Shown here piece by piece: positions 1 through 6,126 of a stretch of DNA of 6,126 nucleotides. This DNA is from Gammaproteobacteria bacterium UBA1119 (GTDB taxonomy: Bacteria; Pseudomonadota; Gammaproteobacteria; Pseudomonadales; Azotimanducaceae), in contig DCBA01000059.1 of NCBI GenBank assembly GCA_002313255.1, forward strand, positions 1 through 6,126. The letters run 5' to 3'. A program made the position numbers and the translations under genes. The notes under the pieces were generated by a model. It was not told the origin of the DNA. It did not search any database and saw only the letters and a list, made by a program, of their open reading frames with translations. How positions within the stretch are numbered: position 1 is the first letter of the stretch; each line of letters opens with the position of its first letter.

Positions 1-456
1 GCAGCGCCTGCGGTCGGTGGAGCACGTAAGGCTGTAGCGCTATTCAGGGAACGGCTACAAGAACGCACTGTCTATGGTACGGCAGATAAGCAAAGCCAAA
101 GGGCGATCGCTCAGGCTCGTTTGGGTCATGCCCAAGTCGCGGTGGAGACTGCGGAAGTTTCGTTAAAGAGTATCGCCCAAACAGCGGTGAACTGGGGCGA
201 AAGCGGTAAACCTTGCCCGGAAATTGAACGCGCGCTTCTGCGCTTAAAGATTGCTCATGTGGTTCGGCAAGCCCGGGATGTTGTTAGGGACGTTGTCGAA
301 GCCAGTGGTTCTCACGCACATTTTCTCTCCAGCCCATTGCAGCGGATCCTTCGCGATGTGCACACACTGTCTGGCCACACCGTGTTCGATCTAGACGTTG
401 GTGGCGAGCTTTACGGTAGGCTTTTATTGGGATTGCCAGCTAACGCGCCAGTTTAA
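1..456 (+). CDS. Flavin-dependent monooxygenase, acyl-CoA dehydrogenase fold (C-terminal part, 5' truncated)
   Basis: The frame is open from the first base and ends at TAA 454-456, leaving 151 residues of a protein whose start lies upstream of the window. The sequence matches the C-terminal helical domain of group D flavin monooxygenases (acyl-CoA dehydrogenase type 2 C-terminal domain; relatives HsaA, the HpaB/C2-type hydroxylases and DszC). Visible hallmarks are PAVGGARKAV near the start, an A-Q-A-R-L-G-H-A segment, then S-x-x-L-Q-R-x-x-R-D (LQR at partial residues 113-115, RD at 118-119), H126 in a GHTVFD stretch, and the closing ELYGRLLLG. Family members take reduced flavin from a separate reductase and hydroxylate or oxygenate aromatic, steroid-derived or sulfur compounds in the cytoplasm. 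The substrate cannot be told from this part. A 293-bp gap separates it from the next gene, so it probably belongs to a different transcription unit, though this is not proven. An ATG-like internal start is not needed because similarity continues to the window edge. Confidence 0.88.
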   Translation, partial: AAPAVGGARKAVALFRERLQERTVYGTADKQSQRAIAQARLGHAQVAVETAEVSLKSIAQTAVNWGESGKPCPEIERALLRLKIAHVVRQARDVVRDVVEASGSHAHFLSSPLQRILRDVHTLSGHTVFDLDVGGELYGRLLLGLPANAPV

Positions 457-457
457 G

Positions 458-467
458 CGGTTAACCG
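458..467. repeat. Perfect 10-bp palindrome just after the monooxygenase stop
   Basis: CGGTTAACCG is fully self-complementary without a loop and begins one base after the monooxygenase stop codon. Having no loop and no following T-run, it does not look like an intrinsic terminator. It could be a protein-binding site or chance; ten-base palindromes do occur by chance. Confidence 0.3.
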
Positions 468-581
468 ACGCTGACCCTGCTCGTTTCATTAGTGTTGTAG
501 TAAGCAATAACTGTGCCCGGAACCAGAAAGTATCTTCACTGATACCTACGCCTCTCGCCGAGACCTGTCATACCTCTTGAG

Positions 582-604
582 CTTGGTTCACATCTCGAAC
601 CGAG
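582..604. repeat. Stem-loop in the leader region (8-bp stem, 7-nt loop)
   Basis: Arms CTTGGTTC (582-589) and GAACCGAG (597-604) pair over eight positions with one G-U wobble around a 7-nt loop. No T-run follows, so it is not a classical Rho-independent terminator. It may end the upstream transcript in a Rho-dependent way or form part of the leader of the receptor gene. Function is unassigned. Confidence 0.35.
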
Positions 605-635
605 TCTAACGATATACGGCGTTCTACGAGGACGT

Positions 636-654
636 ATTGACGAACGTAGTCAAT
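636..654. promoter_or_regulatory. Operator-like inverted repeat ATTGAC-N7-GTCAAT
   Basis: Two perfect 6-bp arms, ATTGAC (636-641) and GTCAAT (649-654), lie 7 bp apart about 95 bp before the receptor start codon. A short direct repeat ACGTA (632-636 and 644-648) overlaps it. The spacing and symmetry suit a dimeric repressor or activator controlling the downstream cluster. No regulator gene lies in the window and no known consensus was matched with certainty, so the role is inference. Confidence 0.4.
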
Positions 655-655
655 C

Positions 656-698
656 GGTGGAAAGTAAGTTGGGTTCAAGGCACTACACGATTTCCACC
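656..698. promoter_or_regulatory. Long-loop inverted repeat in the probable 5' leader of the receptor gene
   Basis: GGTGGAAA (656-663) is perfectly complementary to TTTCCACC (691-698), with 27 bases between. In RNA this would give an 8-bp stem closing a large loop, ending about 50 bases before the ATG at 750. It could be a leader RNA structure, or two half-sites for a regulator. The intervening bases do not match a riboswitch class I recognise. Confidence 0.35.
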
Positions 699-735
699 AG
701 AATTCTTGAGTAGCTGACATCCGGGTATACGCACC

Positions 736-742
736 AAAAGGG
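736..742 (+). promoter_or_regulatory. Ribosome binding site of the TonB-dependent receptor gene
   Basis: AAAAGGG lies 7 nt before ATG 750. It supports this start over the later in-frame Met (residue 41), which would remove the signal peptide. Confidence 0.5.
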
Positions 743-749
743 TACGAAC

Positions 750-3077
750 ATGATTACAGTAGTTGAACTGACTCGTAGTACTTTCAGAGCGACAGCACCA
801 TTCACACTTATTTTTGCGTCTCTTTTCTCATCGGCTGCCGAAGTAGAAGGTTCGAGCGCAGAGGGGCGAATGATTGAGGAAATAATCGTCACTGCACAGA
901 AGCGAGAAGAAAGACTGCAGGAAACTCCTATTTCGGTGACAGCGTTTACGGCGGAAGCTATCGAAGCGTTGGGATTTCGACAATCGGTCGATATTACGGC
1001 TCAAACGCCGAATTATAGTGTCGGTTATCCCAACGGCGACACGGGTGTACCGGCTCCTTTTATTCGGGGTGTAGGTCTCAACGACTTCGGAGTACTGAAT
1101 CAAGGTCCCATTGCTGCATATCTCGATGAAACATACATTTCGTCAAACGCGGCTCAGATCTTTCAACTTCTGGACGTGGAGCGCGTAGAGGTATTGCGAG
1201 GACCGCAAGGCACTCTATACGGTCGGAACGCCACTGGCGGTGCGATCAACTTTGTATCGCGCAAACCGACTAACGAATCGAACGGTATGTTACGTGCTGG
1301 ATTGGGCAGTTGGGGTACGCGCAAATTCGAGGCTGCGTATGGCGCTCCTATAAGTGACACGGCGGCATATCGTGCGGCGGTGCTTAAGACCGATTCGGAC
1401 GGATGGCTGAAGAACCGTTTCACGGGTAACGACCAAAACGGCATCGATGAATTCGCGTGGAGGCTATTAGTTGAAACGCGACCGTCGGACGCTTGGGGCC
1501 TGTTGTTGAATATGCATGGTGGAGCCACCAAGTCGGATGCCGTGCAGTACCGGCATTTAGGCGTTTGGGATGCAGAAGGCAACATGTGTTCGAACGCAGA
1601 TATTCGGGCTGGGCTGTGTGCAGATATTTTTGGATACTCGGAAGAGGCACCCTATACGACGCTCACGGGTGCCAGCGCACCTGCTACTCCAGGATATGAC
1701 GAAGGTAACTATGATTTTGAGGCAACGAACGACACCTCTTTTTGGGGCATCTCACTGACCGTTGATTGGTCTTTGAACGATTATCTGATTACCTCAATTA
1801 CTTCCTTTGACGAAGTAGACGATTACCGACCAGAAGAAACGGATGACGGCCCTAATGACATATTGACGGGTGAACTGGCGGTCGATCAACAGAGCTTTTC
1901 GCAGGAATTACGGATCAGCGGTGGGAACGATCAAAGAACGTGGATTGCCGGTTTTTACTACCTCAGCGATGAGGCAACGGACCATACGGCATTTGACATA
2001 TTGCGTGCTTTCCGCCCTTTCACGATCGGCGATGATGTCAACTGCTCGGCTCCAGCGGGCAACCCAGGCGGATTCTGCCCCGAACAATTCGTATTTAAAA
2101 CTAAGACTGGCACCCAGCAAGATATTACGAGTTACGCCCTTTTCTTCGATACGTCCATTCAGCTCTCGGATCGGTGGAAGCTGTCGGCTGGTTTGCGCTA
2201 CTCGGATGAAGATATCGAACACGATAGCTATTTCTTCTTCGATGAGCCTGAATCCGGGAACCCGGTGCAAGCCGGTTTCCCTGCGCAGAGCAGCAACGAT
2301 TTCAACAATGTGTCTGGACGGCTCTTGCTGGATGCGGATTTAAGGGATGGATTGATGGTGTACGGTGGTCTGACAAGTGGCTTTAAGGCTGGAGGAATTT
2401 TCAGCACGAGCGATGGTATTCGGACGTACGACGAAGAGCAGTTGCTGAGTTATGAGATCGGATTTAAGTCCGCGCTATCGGATGGCAGAGTGCGCTTTAA
2501 TGGCTCGTGGTTTTACTACGACTATGAAGATCTTCAGGTTTATGCTTTTGTAGTCGGAGGCGACGGACTCGCGTACTCAACCATCTCCAACGCCGCGGAT
2601 GCGGACATATCCGGAGCGGAATTCGAATTTCAGTGGCTGCCCTCTGACAACTTGTTCGTAAGCCTCGGTTTAGGTTTTCTCTCAACCGAGTATCAAGATT
2701 TCGTGCTCCCGGACGCGGACTATTCGGGTAACGACATACCAATGTCGCCAAGCGTTACAGTCAACGGCCTCATACAGTACGACATACCGCTTAATGACCA
2801 GAGCAATTTAACCATACAAACTAGCTTCAACTACCAGGACGAAGTCTGGTTCGATGCCCTAAATAATCCTCTTTTGAGTGAGGACAGTTATTGGATTTTG
2901 AATGGACGCATCGCGTGGACTTCCAGCGATCGAAAATGGAATGTCGCAGCCTTTGGTCGAAATTTGGGCGACCAGGAGTACATGGTTTACGCATTCGACC
3001 TCTCGTTTTTCGGCTTTAACGAAGAAATGATCGGGACGCCGAGGATGTTCGGGGTGGAGGCAAGCTATCAGCTGTAG
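750..3077 (+). CDS. TonB-dependent outer-membrane receptor
   Basis: This 775-residue protein is a complete TonB-dependent receptor, an outer-membrane beta-barrel with an N-terminal plug that imports scarce ligands using TonB/ExbBD energy. The signal peptide covers about residues 1-30 (R9 and R13 in the n-region, hydrophobic core APFTLIFASLF, cleavage near SSAA). A TonB box-like segment, EEIIVTAQKREE, follows at 43-54. The plug runs from about 55 to 171 and carries the hallmark VEVLRGPQGTLYGRN followed by GGAINFVS (about 146-170). The rest is barrel with aromatic-rich strands to the C-terminus. This architecture is typical of the large receptor families of sphingomonads and marine gammaproteobacteria, many with unknown ligands, so iron-siderophore transport should not be assumed. 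Cys pairs C280/C290 and C432/C443 probably lie in surface loops and may form disulfides. The last residues are YQL, without the usual terminal aromatic. Downstream genes follow at once, suggesting that the receptor supplies their substrate. Confidence 0.95.
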   Translation: MITVVELTRSTFRATAPFTLIFASLFSSAAEVEGSSAEGRMIEEIIVTAQKREERLQETPISVTAFTAEAIEALGFRQSVDITAQTPNYSVGYPNGDTGVPAPFIRGVGLNDFGVLNQGPIAAYLDETYISSNAAQIFQLLDVERVEVLRGPQGTLYGRNATGGAINFVSRKPTNESNGMLRAGLGSWGTRKFEAAYGAPISDTAAYRAAVLKTDSDGWLKNRFTGNDQNGIDEFAWRLLVETRPSDAWGLLLNMHGGATKSDAVQYRHLGVWDAEGNMCSNADIRAGLCADIFGYSEEAPYTTLTGASAPATPGYDEGNYDFEATNDTSFWGISLTVDWSLNDYLITSITSFDEVDDYRPEETDDGPNDILTGELAVDQQSFSQELRISGGNDQRTWIAGFYYLSDEATDHTAFDILRAFRPFTIGDDVNCSAPAGNPGGFCPEQFVFKTKTGTQQDITSYALFFDTSIQLSDRWKLSAGLRYSDEDIEHDSYFFFDEPESGNPVQAGFPAQSSNDFNNVSGRLLLDADLRDGLMVYGGLTSGFKAGGIFSTSDGIRTYDEEQLLSYEIGFKSALSDGRVRFNGSWFYYDYEDLQVYAFVVGGDGLAYSTISNAADADISGAEFEFQWLPSDNLFVSLGLGFLSTEYQDFVLPDADYSGNDIPMSPSVTVNGLIQYDIPLNDQSNLTIQTSFNYQDEVWFDALNNPLLSEDSYWILNGRIAWTSSDRKWNVAAFGRNLGDQEYMVYAFDLSFFGFNEEMIGTPRMFGVEASYQL
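3056..3060 (+). promoter_or_regulatory. Shine-Dalgarno sequence pointing to a non-canonical AUC start of the cytochrome gene
   Basis: GGAGG sits inside the end of the receptor gene, 6 nt before ATC 3067-3069. Starting at that ATC gives the N-terminus MSCRYLVILTAFLISSC, a textbook lipoprotein signal. There is no ATG, GTG or TTG in this frame between the in-frame stop at 3028-3030 and TTG 3091. The GGAGG also encodes part of receptor residues V-E-A, so coincidence is possible. Confidence 0.4.
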
Positions 3078-3090
3078 GTATCTTGTCATT

Positions 3091-3417
3091 TTGACTGCCT
3101 TTCTGATCAGCAGCTGTAGCGAAGAGGGACAACGCGTAGATGGTGATCAAAGCGTGGTCGCTGGTTCGGCCGAAGTCAGCATTGCCGCCATGGAGAAATG
3201 GTCTCGCAGTTGCATTCTTTGCCATGTGGCGGGAGAGGGTGGTGCGCCTAGGATTGGACACCCAAATGACTGGACTGAGCGAGTTGAACGGGGGGTAGAC
3301 GGGATGGTTCGCAATGCCATCGGAGGATTCAACAACATGCCGCCCCTCGGCTACTGCATGGACTGCGAGGAATCCGATTTTCTTGAGCTAACACGATACA
3401 TGGCGCCCGATAAGTGA
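3091..3417 (+). CDS. Cytochrome c5-like monohaem lipoprotein
   Basis: This is a small class I cytochrome c resembling the c5 family. It has one haem-attachment motif C-I-L-C-H (residues 41-45 counted from TTG 3091), then G-A-P and G-H-P-N-D-W, the probable axial methionine M83 in MPP, and the C5-typical second Cys pair G-Y-C-M-D-C (C89, C92), which forms a disulfide in relatives. TTG 3091 is the only canonical start, but it leaves just eight residues before the lipobox ISSC (Cys9) and no positive charge. The true start is more likely ATC 3067, behind GGAGG. The lipobox predicts a lipid-anchored periplasmic protein, and Ser after the Cys suggests the outer membrane by the +2 rule. The expected role is to accept electrons from the FAD enzyme encoded immediately downstream, whose GTG start overlaps this stop (GTGA). 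Family identity is secure; partner and start are inference. Confidence 0.85.
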   Translation: MTAFLISSCSEEGQRVDGDQSVVAGSAEVSIAAMEKWSRSCILCHVAGEGGAPRIGHPNDWTERVERGVDGMVRNAIGGFNNMPPLGYCMDCEESDFLELTRYMAPDK

Positions 3418-4772
3418 GTCTTAGCCGCCGTCGTTTTGTTGTACGCACGGCACTTGCTGCGTTCGGCGCATATTCAATTAAGGGATTTTCGGAAGCATCT
3501 ACTACGTTGCCGTGGCGAAATTGGTCCGGGGCCTTGACCTCCTACCCGGCGAGTCGCTTTGCGCCCGCAAGCGAAGATGAACTTGTGAGTTTCCTGCGCA
3601 CGACTTCCGACACGGTACGCCCCGTCGGCGCTGGGCATTCTTTCACGCCTCTCGTACCTACCGACGGTGTTTTGGTCGTTCTCGATAAACTTTCGGGTCT
3701 CTTCGATTACGATGAGCTTACAGACCAGGCTACGTTTGGCGCTGGCACTCGCCTTGGGAGCATGGGTGTACCGTTAGAAGCGGTTGGTCAAGCGATGTTC
3801 AATCTTCCCGATATCGACCGTCAAACACTAGCCGGAGCGATATCGACCGCGACTCATGGAACCGGGATTGGGTTCAATACCCTCTCAGCATATGTAACGG
3901 AAATTCGATTGGTAACGGCTACCGGGGACGTGTTGGATATCTCTCCATCGACTCATCCGGACCTTTTTCGGGCAGCTTGCGTAAGCCTTGGGTCGCTTGG
4001 TGTCGTCACGCGGCTACAGATGCAAAACCGTTCTGCGTATCGTTTGAAAGAACGCAACTGGGCGCAGAAGACGGAAGAAGTACTAGAATCATTTGATGAG
4101 TTGGCGAACCGTCACCGCCACTTCGAGATGTTTCCGCTGACTCATTCCGACTACGCATTAGTTCTTTCGATCGACGAGACGGAAGAACCCATCAATCATC
4201 CGGCCCCCAATCCCGAGGAGGAAGCTCAATTTGGTAATGCGATGAGTTCGTGGATGTTGATGCCACCTAATGAACGTCGGCCACACATAAATGCCCTAGC
4301 CGAGCAGATTGAACCGAGCGAGGCTGTGGATGTTTCCTACAGGATCCTAGCTAATGTGCGCAATAATCGATTCAACGAGATGGAATATTCTGTGCCACGC
4401 GAACGTGGCGGCGATTGTCTACGAGAGATATTGAATACCATCGCTGAGCGTCAGATCGATGTGGTGTTTCCTCTCGAATATCGCTACGTCCAAGGCGACG
4501 ATTTGTGGCTTTCGATGTTCGGTGGTGGAGATCGGGCCGCGATTTCCATTCACCGTACGGCTGAAGCTGACTACCGCCCATATTTCGATGTCATCGAACC
4601 AATTTTTTGGAAATACGGCGGTCGACCTCATTGGGGAAAGGTGCACTCGCTGGGTTATGCCGAACTCAACGAGTTGTATCCTCGATTGGAGGAGTTTCGG
4701 ATGTTGCGTGCTGAGCTGGATCCGCACGGACGTTTTTTAAACGATCATTTACGTAAGGTTTTTGGTGTATGA
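3414..4772 (+). CDS. Tat-exported FAD-linked oxidoreductase, D-arabinono-1,4-lactone oxidase/alditol oxidase family
   Basis: This 452-residue enzyme belongs to the VAO-type FAD oxidoreductases that oxidise aldonolactones or polyols (L-gulonolactone oxidase, D-arabinono-lactone oxidase, alditol oxidase). The N-terminus has a Tat signal, SRRRFVV at residues 4-10 followed by a hydrophobic stretch, so the folded flavoprotein should reach the periplasm. The FAD domain follows, with RPVGAGHSF (69-77) in which H75 is the expected covalent flavin-linking His, and ATHGTG (146-151). The C-terminal ALO domain shows E355-x-R357, D-D-L-W-L-S, HWGKVH (406-411) with K409, and a closing FLNDHLRKVFG. E, R and K match substrate-site residues known in alditol oxidase. 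Start: GTG 3414 is preceded directly by an in-frame TAA, and the Tat motif requires this start. It overlaps the cytochrome stop by 4 bp, with no strong ribosome site, indicating translational coupling. Next to a cytochrome c it may be a dehydrogenase rather than an H2O2-forming oxidase. The substrate is unknown. Confidence 0.9.
   Translation: MSLSRRRFVVRTALAAFGAYSIKGFSEASTTLPWRNWSGALTSYPASRFAPASEDELVSFLRTTSDTVRPVGAGHSFTPLVPTDGVLVVLDKLSGLFDYDELTDQATFGAGTRLGSMGVPLEAVGQAMFNLPDIDRQTLAGAISTATHGTGIGFNTLSAYVTEIRLVTATGDVLDISPSTHPDLFRAACVSLGSLGVVTRLQMQNRSAYRLKERNWAQKTEEVLESFDELANRHRHFEMFPLTHSDYALVLSIDETEEPINHPAPNPEEEAQFGNAMSSWMLMPPNERRPHINALAEQIEPSEAVDVSYRILANVRNNRFNEMEYSVPRERGGDCLREILNTIAERQIDVVFPLEYRYVQGDDLWLSMFGGGDRAAISIHRTAEADYRPYFDVIEPIFWKYGGRPHWGKVHSLGYAELNELYPRLEEFRMLRAELDPHGRFLNDHLRKVFGV
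4754..4759 (+). promoter_or_regulatory. Ribosome binding site of the PLP enzyme gene
   Basis: TAAGGT lies inside the end of the FAD enzyme gene, 9 nt before ATG 4769. With the ATGA overlap it supports the chosen start and coupled translation. Confidence 0.45.
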
Positions 4773-6034
4773 AACGCCGAAGTGTATTGGGGGGCGGTCT
4801 GGGGCTAGTCGGGGCCGCGGCCGGCGGCGCATTGCTATGGCGTCCTGACGATCTTGGCTCGCCTCATAGTGAATACTTTGCACGATTGAACGAGCTATTG
4901 AAGCGGGATGGACCAGGGCATCCCGTAATGGTCATTGATATTGATCGGATGAACCACAACGTCGACGTCGTTGCACGGTCAGTTGGCGTCAAAAAAACTT
5001 ACCGCGTAGTAGTAAAGTCGCTACCAAGCGTGCCATTGCTGCGCGGTGTAATGGAACGAGCCCGTACTGATTCGTTGATGGTGTTCCATCAGCCTTTTCT
5101 CAACGAAATTGCTGAGAATTTTCCACAAGCAGATGTCTTACTCGGCAAACCCATGCCGATTTCCGCGGCAAAGTCCTTCTATAAGAAACTAGGTAACACG
5201 CCCTTTGATCCTGCAGGGAAAATACAGTGGCTCATCGATACGCAGCAGCGCCTGGAACAATACTTGTCGCTTGCTCGGGAGCTCGGCGTCCATATGCGCA
5301 TTAACGTCGAGATCGACGTGGGTTTGCACCGGGGTGGACTCGCAAAGATCGAAGCGCTAGATAAACTGCTTAAAACCATCAAAGAAAACTCGGACTATCT
5401 CGCGTTTTCAGGATTCATGGGATATGAGCCGCAGCTCACGGGTCTGAGAGCCAGCTTGGATCACCCGGCGGTGCGCAAAGTTCTCGAGACTTATCGGAAT
5501 TTTATCGATCGAGCTAAAAGTACTGGTATCGATCCAGATCAATTGACCCTCAACGGGGCGGGTAGCCACACATTGGCGATATACGAGAAAGACGCGACGA
5601 TGAACGACCTTGCGGCGGGATCGGCAATCGTGAAACCGACTGATTTTGACACCTTCCATCTCACCGACAATCAACCGGCTTTATTTATTGCGACGCCCGT
5701 GTTGAAGGCATACGGCAAGTTTCAATTGCCAGGAGAATCCTGGGTGGCCCGTTCGATCCGATCGTGGGATCCCAATTACCGTCATCTTTATTACATTTAC
5801 GGTGGATATTGGAAGGCCCGATTCGTATCACCAGCAGGCATTCCAGAGTCGATGTACAGCAGTACAAACCAGCAACCGATTACGACTTCCGAGCGAGTGG
5901 ATCTAGCGGTTGATGACTACGTCTTCCTACGGCCGACCCAAAGCGAATTGGTGATGCTTCAATTTGGCGATCTGCTGGTCATGAAGGATGGCGAACTGAT
6001 CGACACCTGGCCGGTCTTTCATCAAACGGGCTGA
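4769..6034 (+). CDS. PLP-dependent alanine racemase/D-threonine aldolase-fold protein with Tat-like signal
   Basis: This 421-residue protein belongs to the fold-type III PLP enzymes (alanine racemase N-terminal domain; D-serine dehydratase/D-threonine aldolase relatives, often labelled amino acid deaminase/aldolase). The barrel begins near HPVMVIDIDRMNHNV (51-65). K83 in YRVVVKSLP lies where relatives have the R-P-H-x-K Schiff-base lysine. VEIDVGLHRGG (180-190), GFMGYEP (215-221), NGAGSHT (262-268, probable phosphate contact) and NDLAAGS (279-285) follow in the family order. The C-terminal segment RPTQSELVML carries Q391 and E393 where D-serine dehydratases or D-threonine aldolases have the metal-binding H-x-C or H-x-D, so activity may differ. 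The N-terminus KRRSVLGGG plus a Gly/Ala-rich hydrophobic run looks like a Tat signal or anchor without a clear cleavage site. ATG 4769 overlaps the previous stop (ATGA). From memory, actinobacteria (e.g. the Rv1769/Rv1771 region) also pair such a protein with a gulonolactone dehydrogenase-like enzyme. Reaction and substrate are unknown. Confidence 0.85.
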   Translation: MKRRSVLGGGLGLVGAAAGGALLWRPDDLGSPHSEYFARLNELLKRDGPGHPVMVIDIDRMNHNVDVVARSVGVKKTYRVVVKSLPSVPLLRGVMERARTDSLMVFHQPFLNEIAENFPQADVLLGKPMPISAAKSFYKKLGNTPFDPAGKIQWLIDTQQRLEQYLSLARELGVHMRINVEIDVGLHRGGLAKIEALDKLLKTIKENSDYLAFSGFMGYEPQLTGLRASLDHPAVRKVLETYRNFIDRAKSTGIDPDQLTLNGAGSHTLAIYEKDATMNDLAAGSAIVKPTDFDTFHLTDNQPALFIATPVLKAYGKFQLPGESWVARSIRSWDPNYRHLYYIYGGYWKARFVSPAGIPESMYSSTNQQPITTSERVDLAVDDYVFLRPTQSELVMLQFGDLLVMKDGELIDTWPVFHQTG

Positions 6035-6126
6035 GATTGATGTAGAAGGTCGTTGAGCTCAGTCGGTACCGCCCCGCCGCTCGGACATCCGCTGAAAATG
6101 GTCTAAAGGTGGTTCGTCGCTCCCTT
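6035..6126. other. Intergenic tail, nothing recognised
   Basis: These 92 bases after the last stop show no open frame with a convincing start, no RNA gene and no stem followed by a T-run. The end of the transcription unit is therefore not visible; the terminator may lie beyond the window or be Rho-dependent. Confidence 0.5.

Noticed and set aside
398..580. 60-residue open frame running from the monooxygenase end into the leader region
   Set aside because: It overlaps the conserved monooxygenase C-terminus in another frame, has no ribosome site or recognisable motif, and its composition looks random.
582..604. Intrinsic terminator for the upstream monooxygenase gene
   Set aside because: The stem is present but no T-run follows and it lies over 120 bp after the stop codon, so it is listed only as a stem-loop.
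587..618. Possible sigma-70 promoter TTCACA with TATACG
   Set aside because: The -35-like box is good but the spacing is about 20 bp and the -10 match is only four of six; not convincing enough to annotate.
1163..1585. 140-residue reverse-strand open frame inside the receptor gene
   Set aside because: It is antisense to the highly conserved plug domain of a clear receptor gene and its translation shows no domain or signal features.
1870..2343. 157-residue + strand frame inside the receptor gene
   Set aside because: It is a frame shadow of the barrel region; the receptor frame is uninterrupted and family-like throughout.
6035..6126. tRNA-like ending (GGTTCG near 6110) at the window edge
   Set aside because: The flanking bases do not form the T-stem and no acceptor or anticodon arms fit.

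Overview
The window looks like chromosomal DNA of a Gram-negative proteobacterium. The likeliest source is a free-living, possibly marine gammaproteobacterium of moderate G+C. The evidence is an outer-membrane TonB-dependent receptor of the type expanded in sphingomonads and marine gammaproteobacteria, a cytochrome c5-type protein with a lipobox, and two proteins with twin-arginine (Tat) export signals. The taxonomic placement is inferred from gene types only. All recognised genes lie on the + strand.

Layout: (1) positions 1-456 hold the 3' end of a flavin-dependent monooxygenase of the acyl-CoA-dehydrogenase fold (HsaA/HpaB/DszC-like); its start lies outside the window. (2) Positions 457-749 form a 293-bp leader with no convincing gene but several inverted repeats. 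(3) Positions 750-6034 hold a very tightly packed four-gene cluster: TonB-dependent receptor (750-3077), small cytochrome c5-like lipoprotein (3091-3417, probably starting upstream at 3067), a D-arabinono-1,4-lactone oxidase/alditol oxidase-like FAD enzyme with a Tat signal (3414-4772), and an alanine-racemase/D-threonine-aldolase-fold PLP enzyme with a Tat-like N-terminus (4769-6034). The last two junctions are 4-bp stop/start overlaps (GTGA and ATGA), so the genes are almost certainly co-transcribed and translationally coupled. (4) Positions 6035-6126 hold nothing recognisable.

A working model (inference): the receptor imports a scarce substrate across the outer membrane. In the periplasm the FAD enzyme oxidises a hydroxyl or lactone group and passes electrons to the c5 lipoprotein, acting as a dehydrogenase rather than an O2-using oxidase. 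The PLP enzyme acts on a linked amino-group-containing compound. The substrate is not evident from sequence. The most unusual points are the whole envelope-located module, an exported fold-III PLP enzyme that lacks the metal-binding H-x-C/H-x-D motif of its relatives, and a possible non-AUG (AUC) start for the cytochrome gene.
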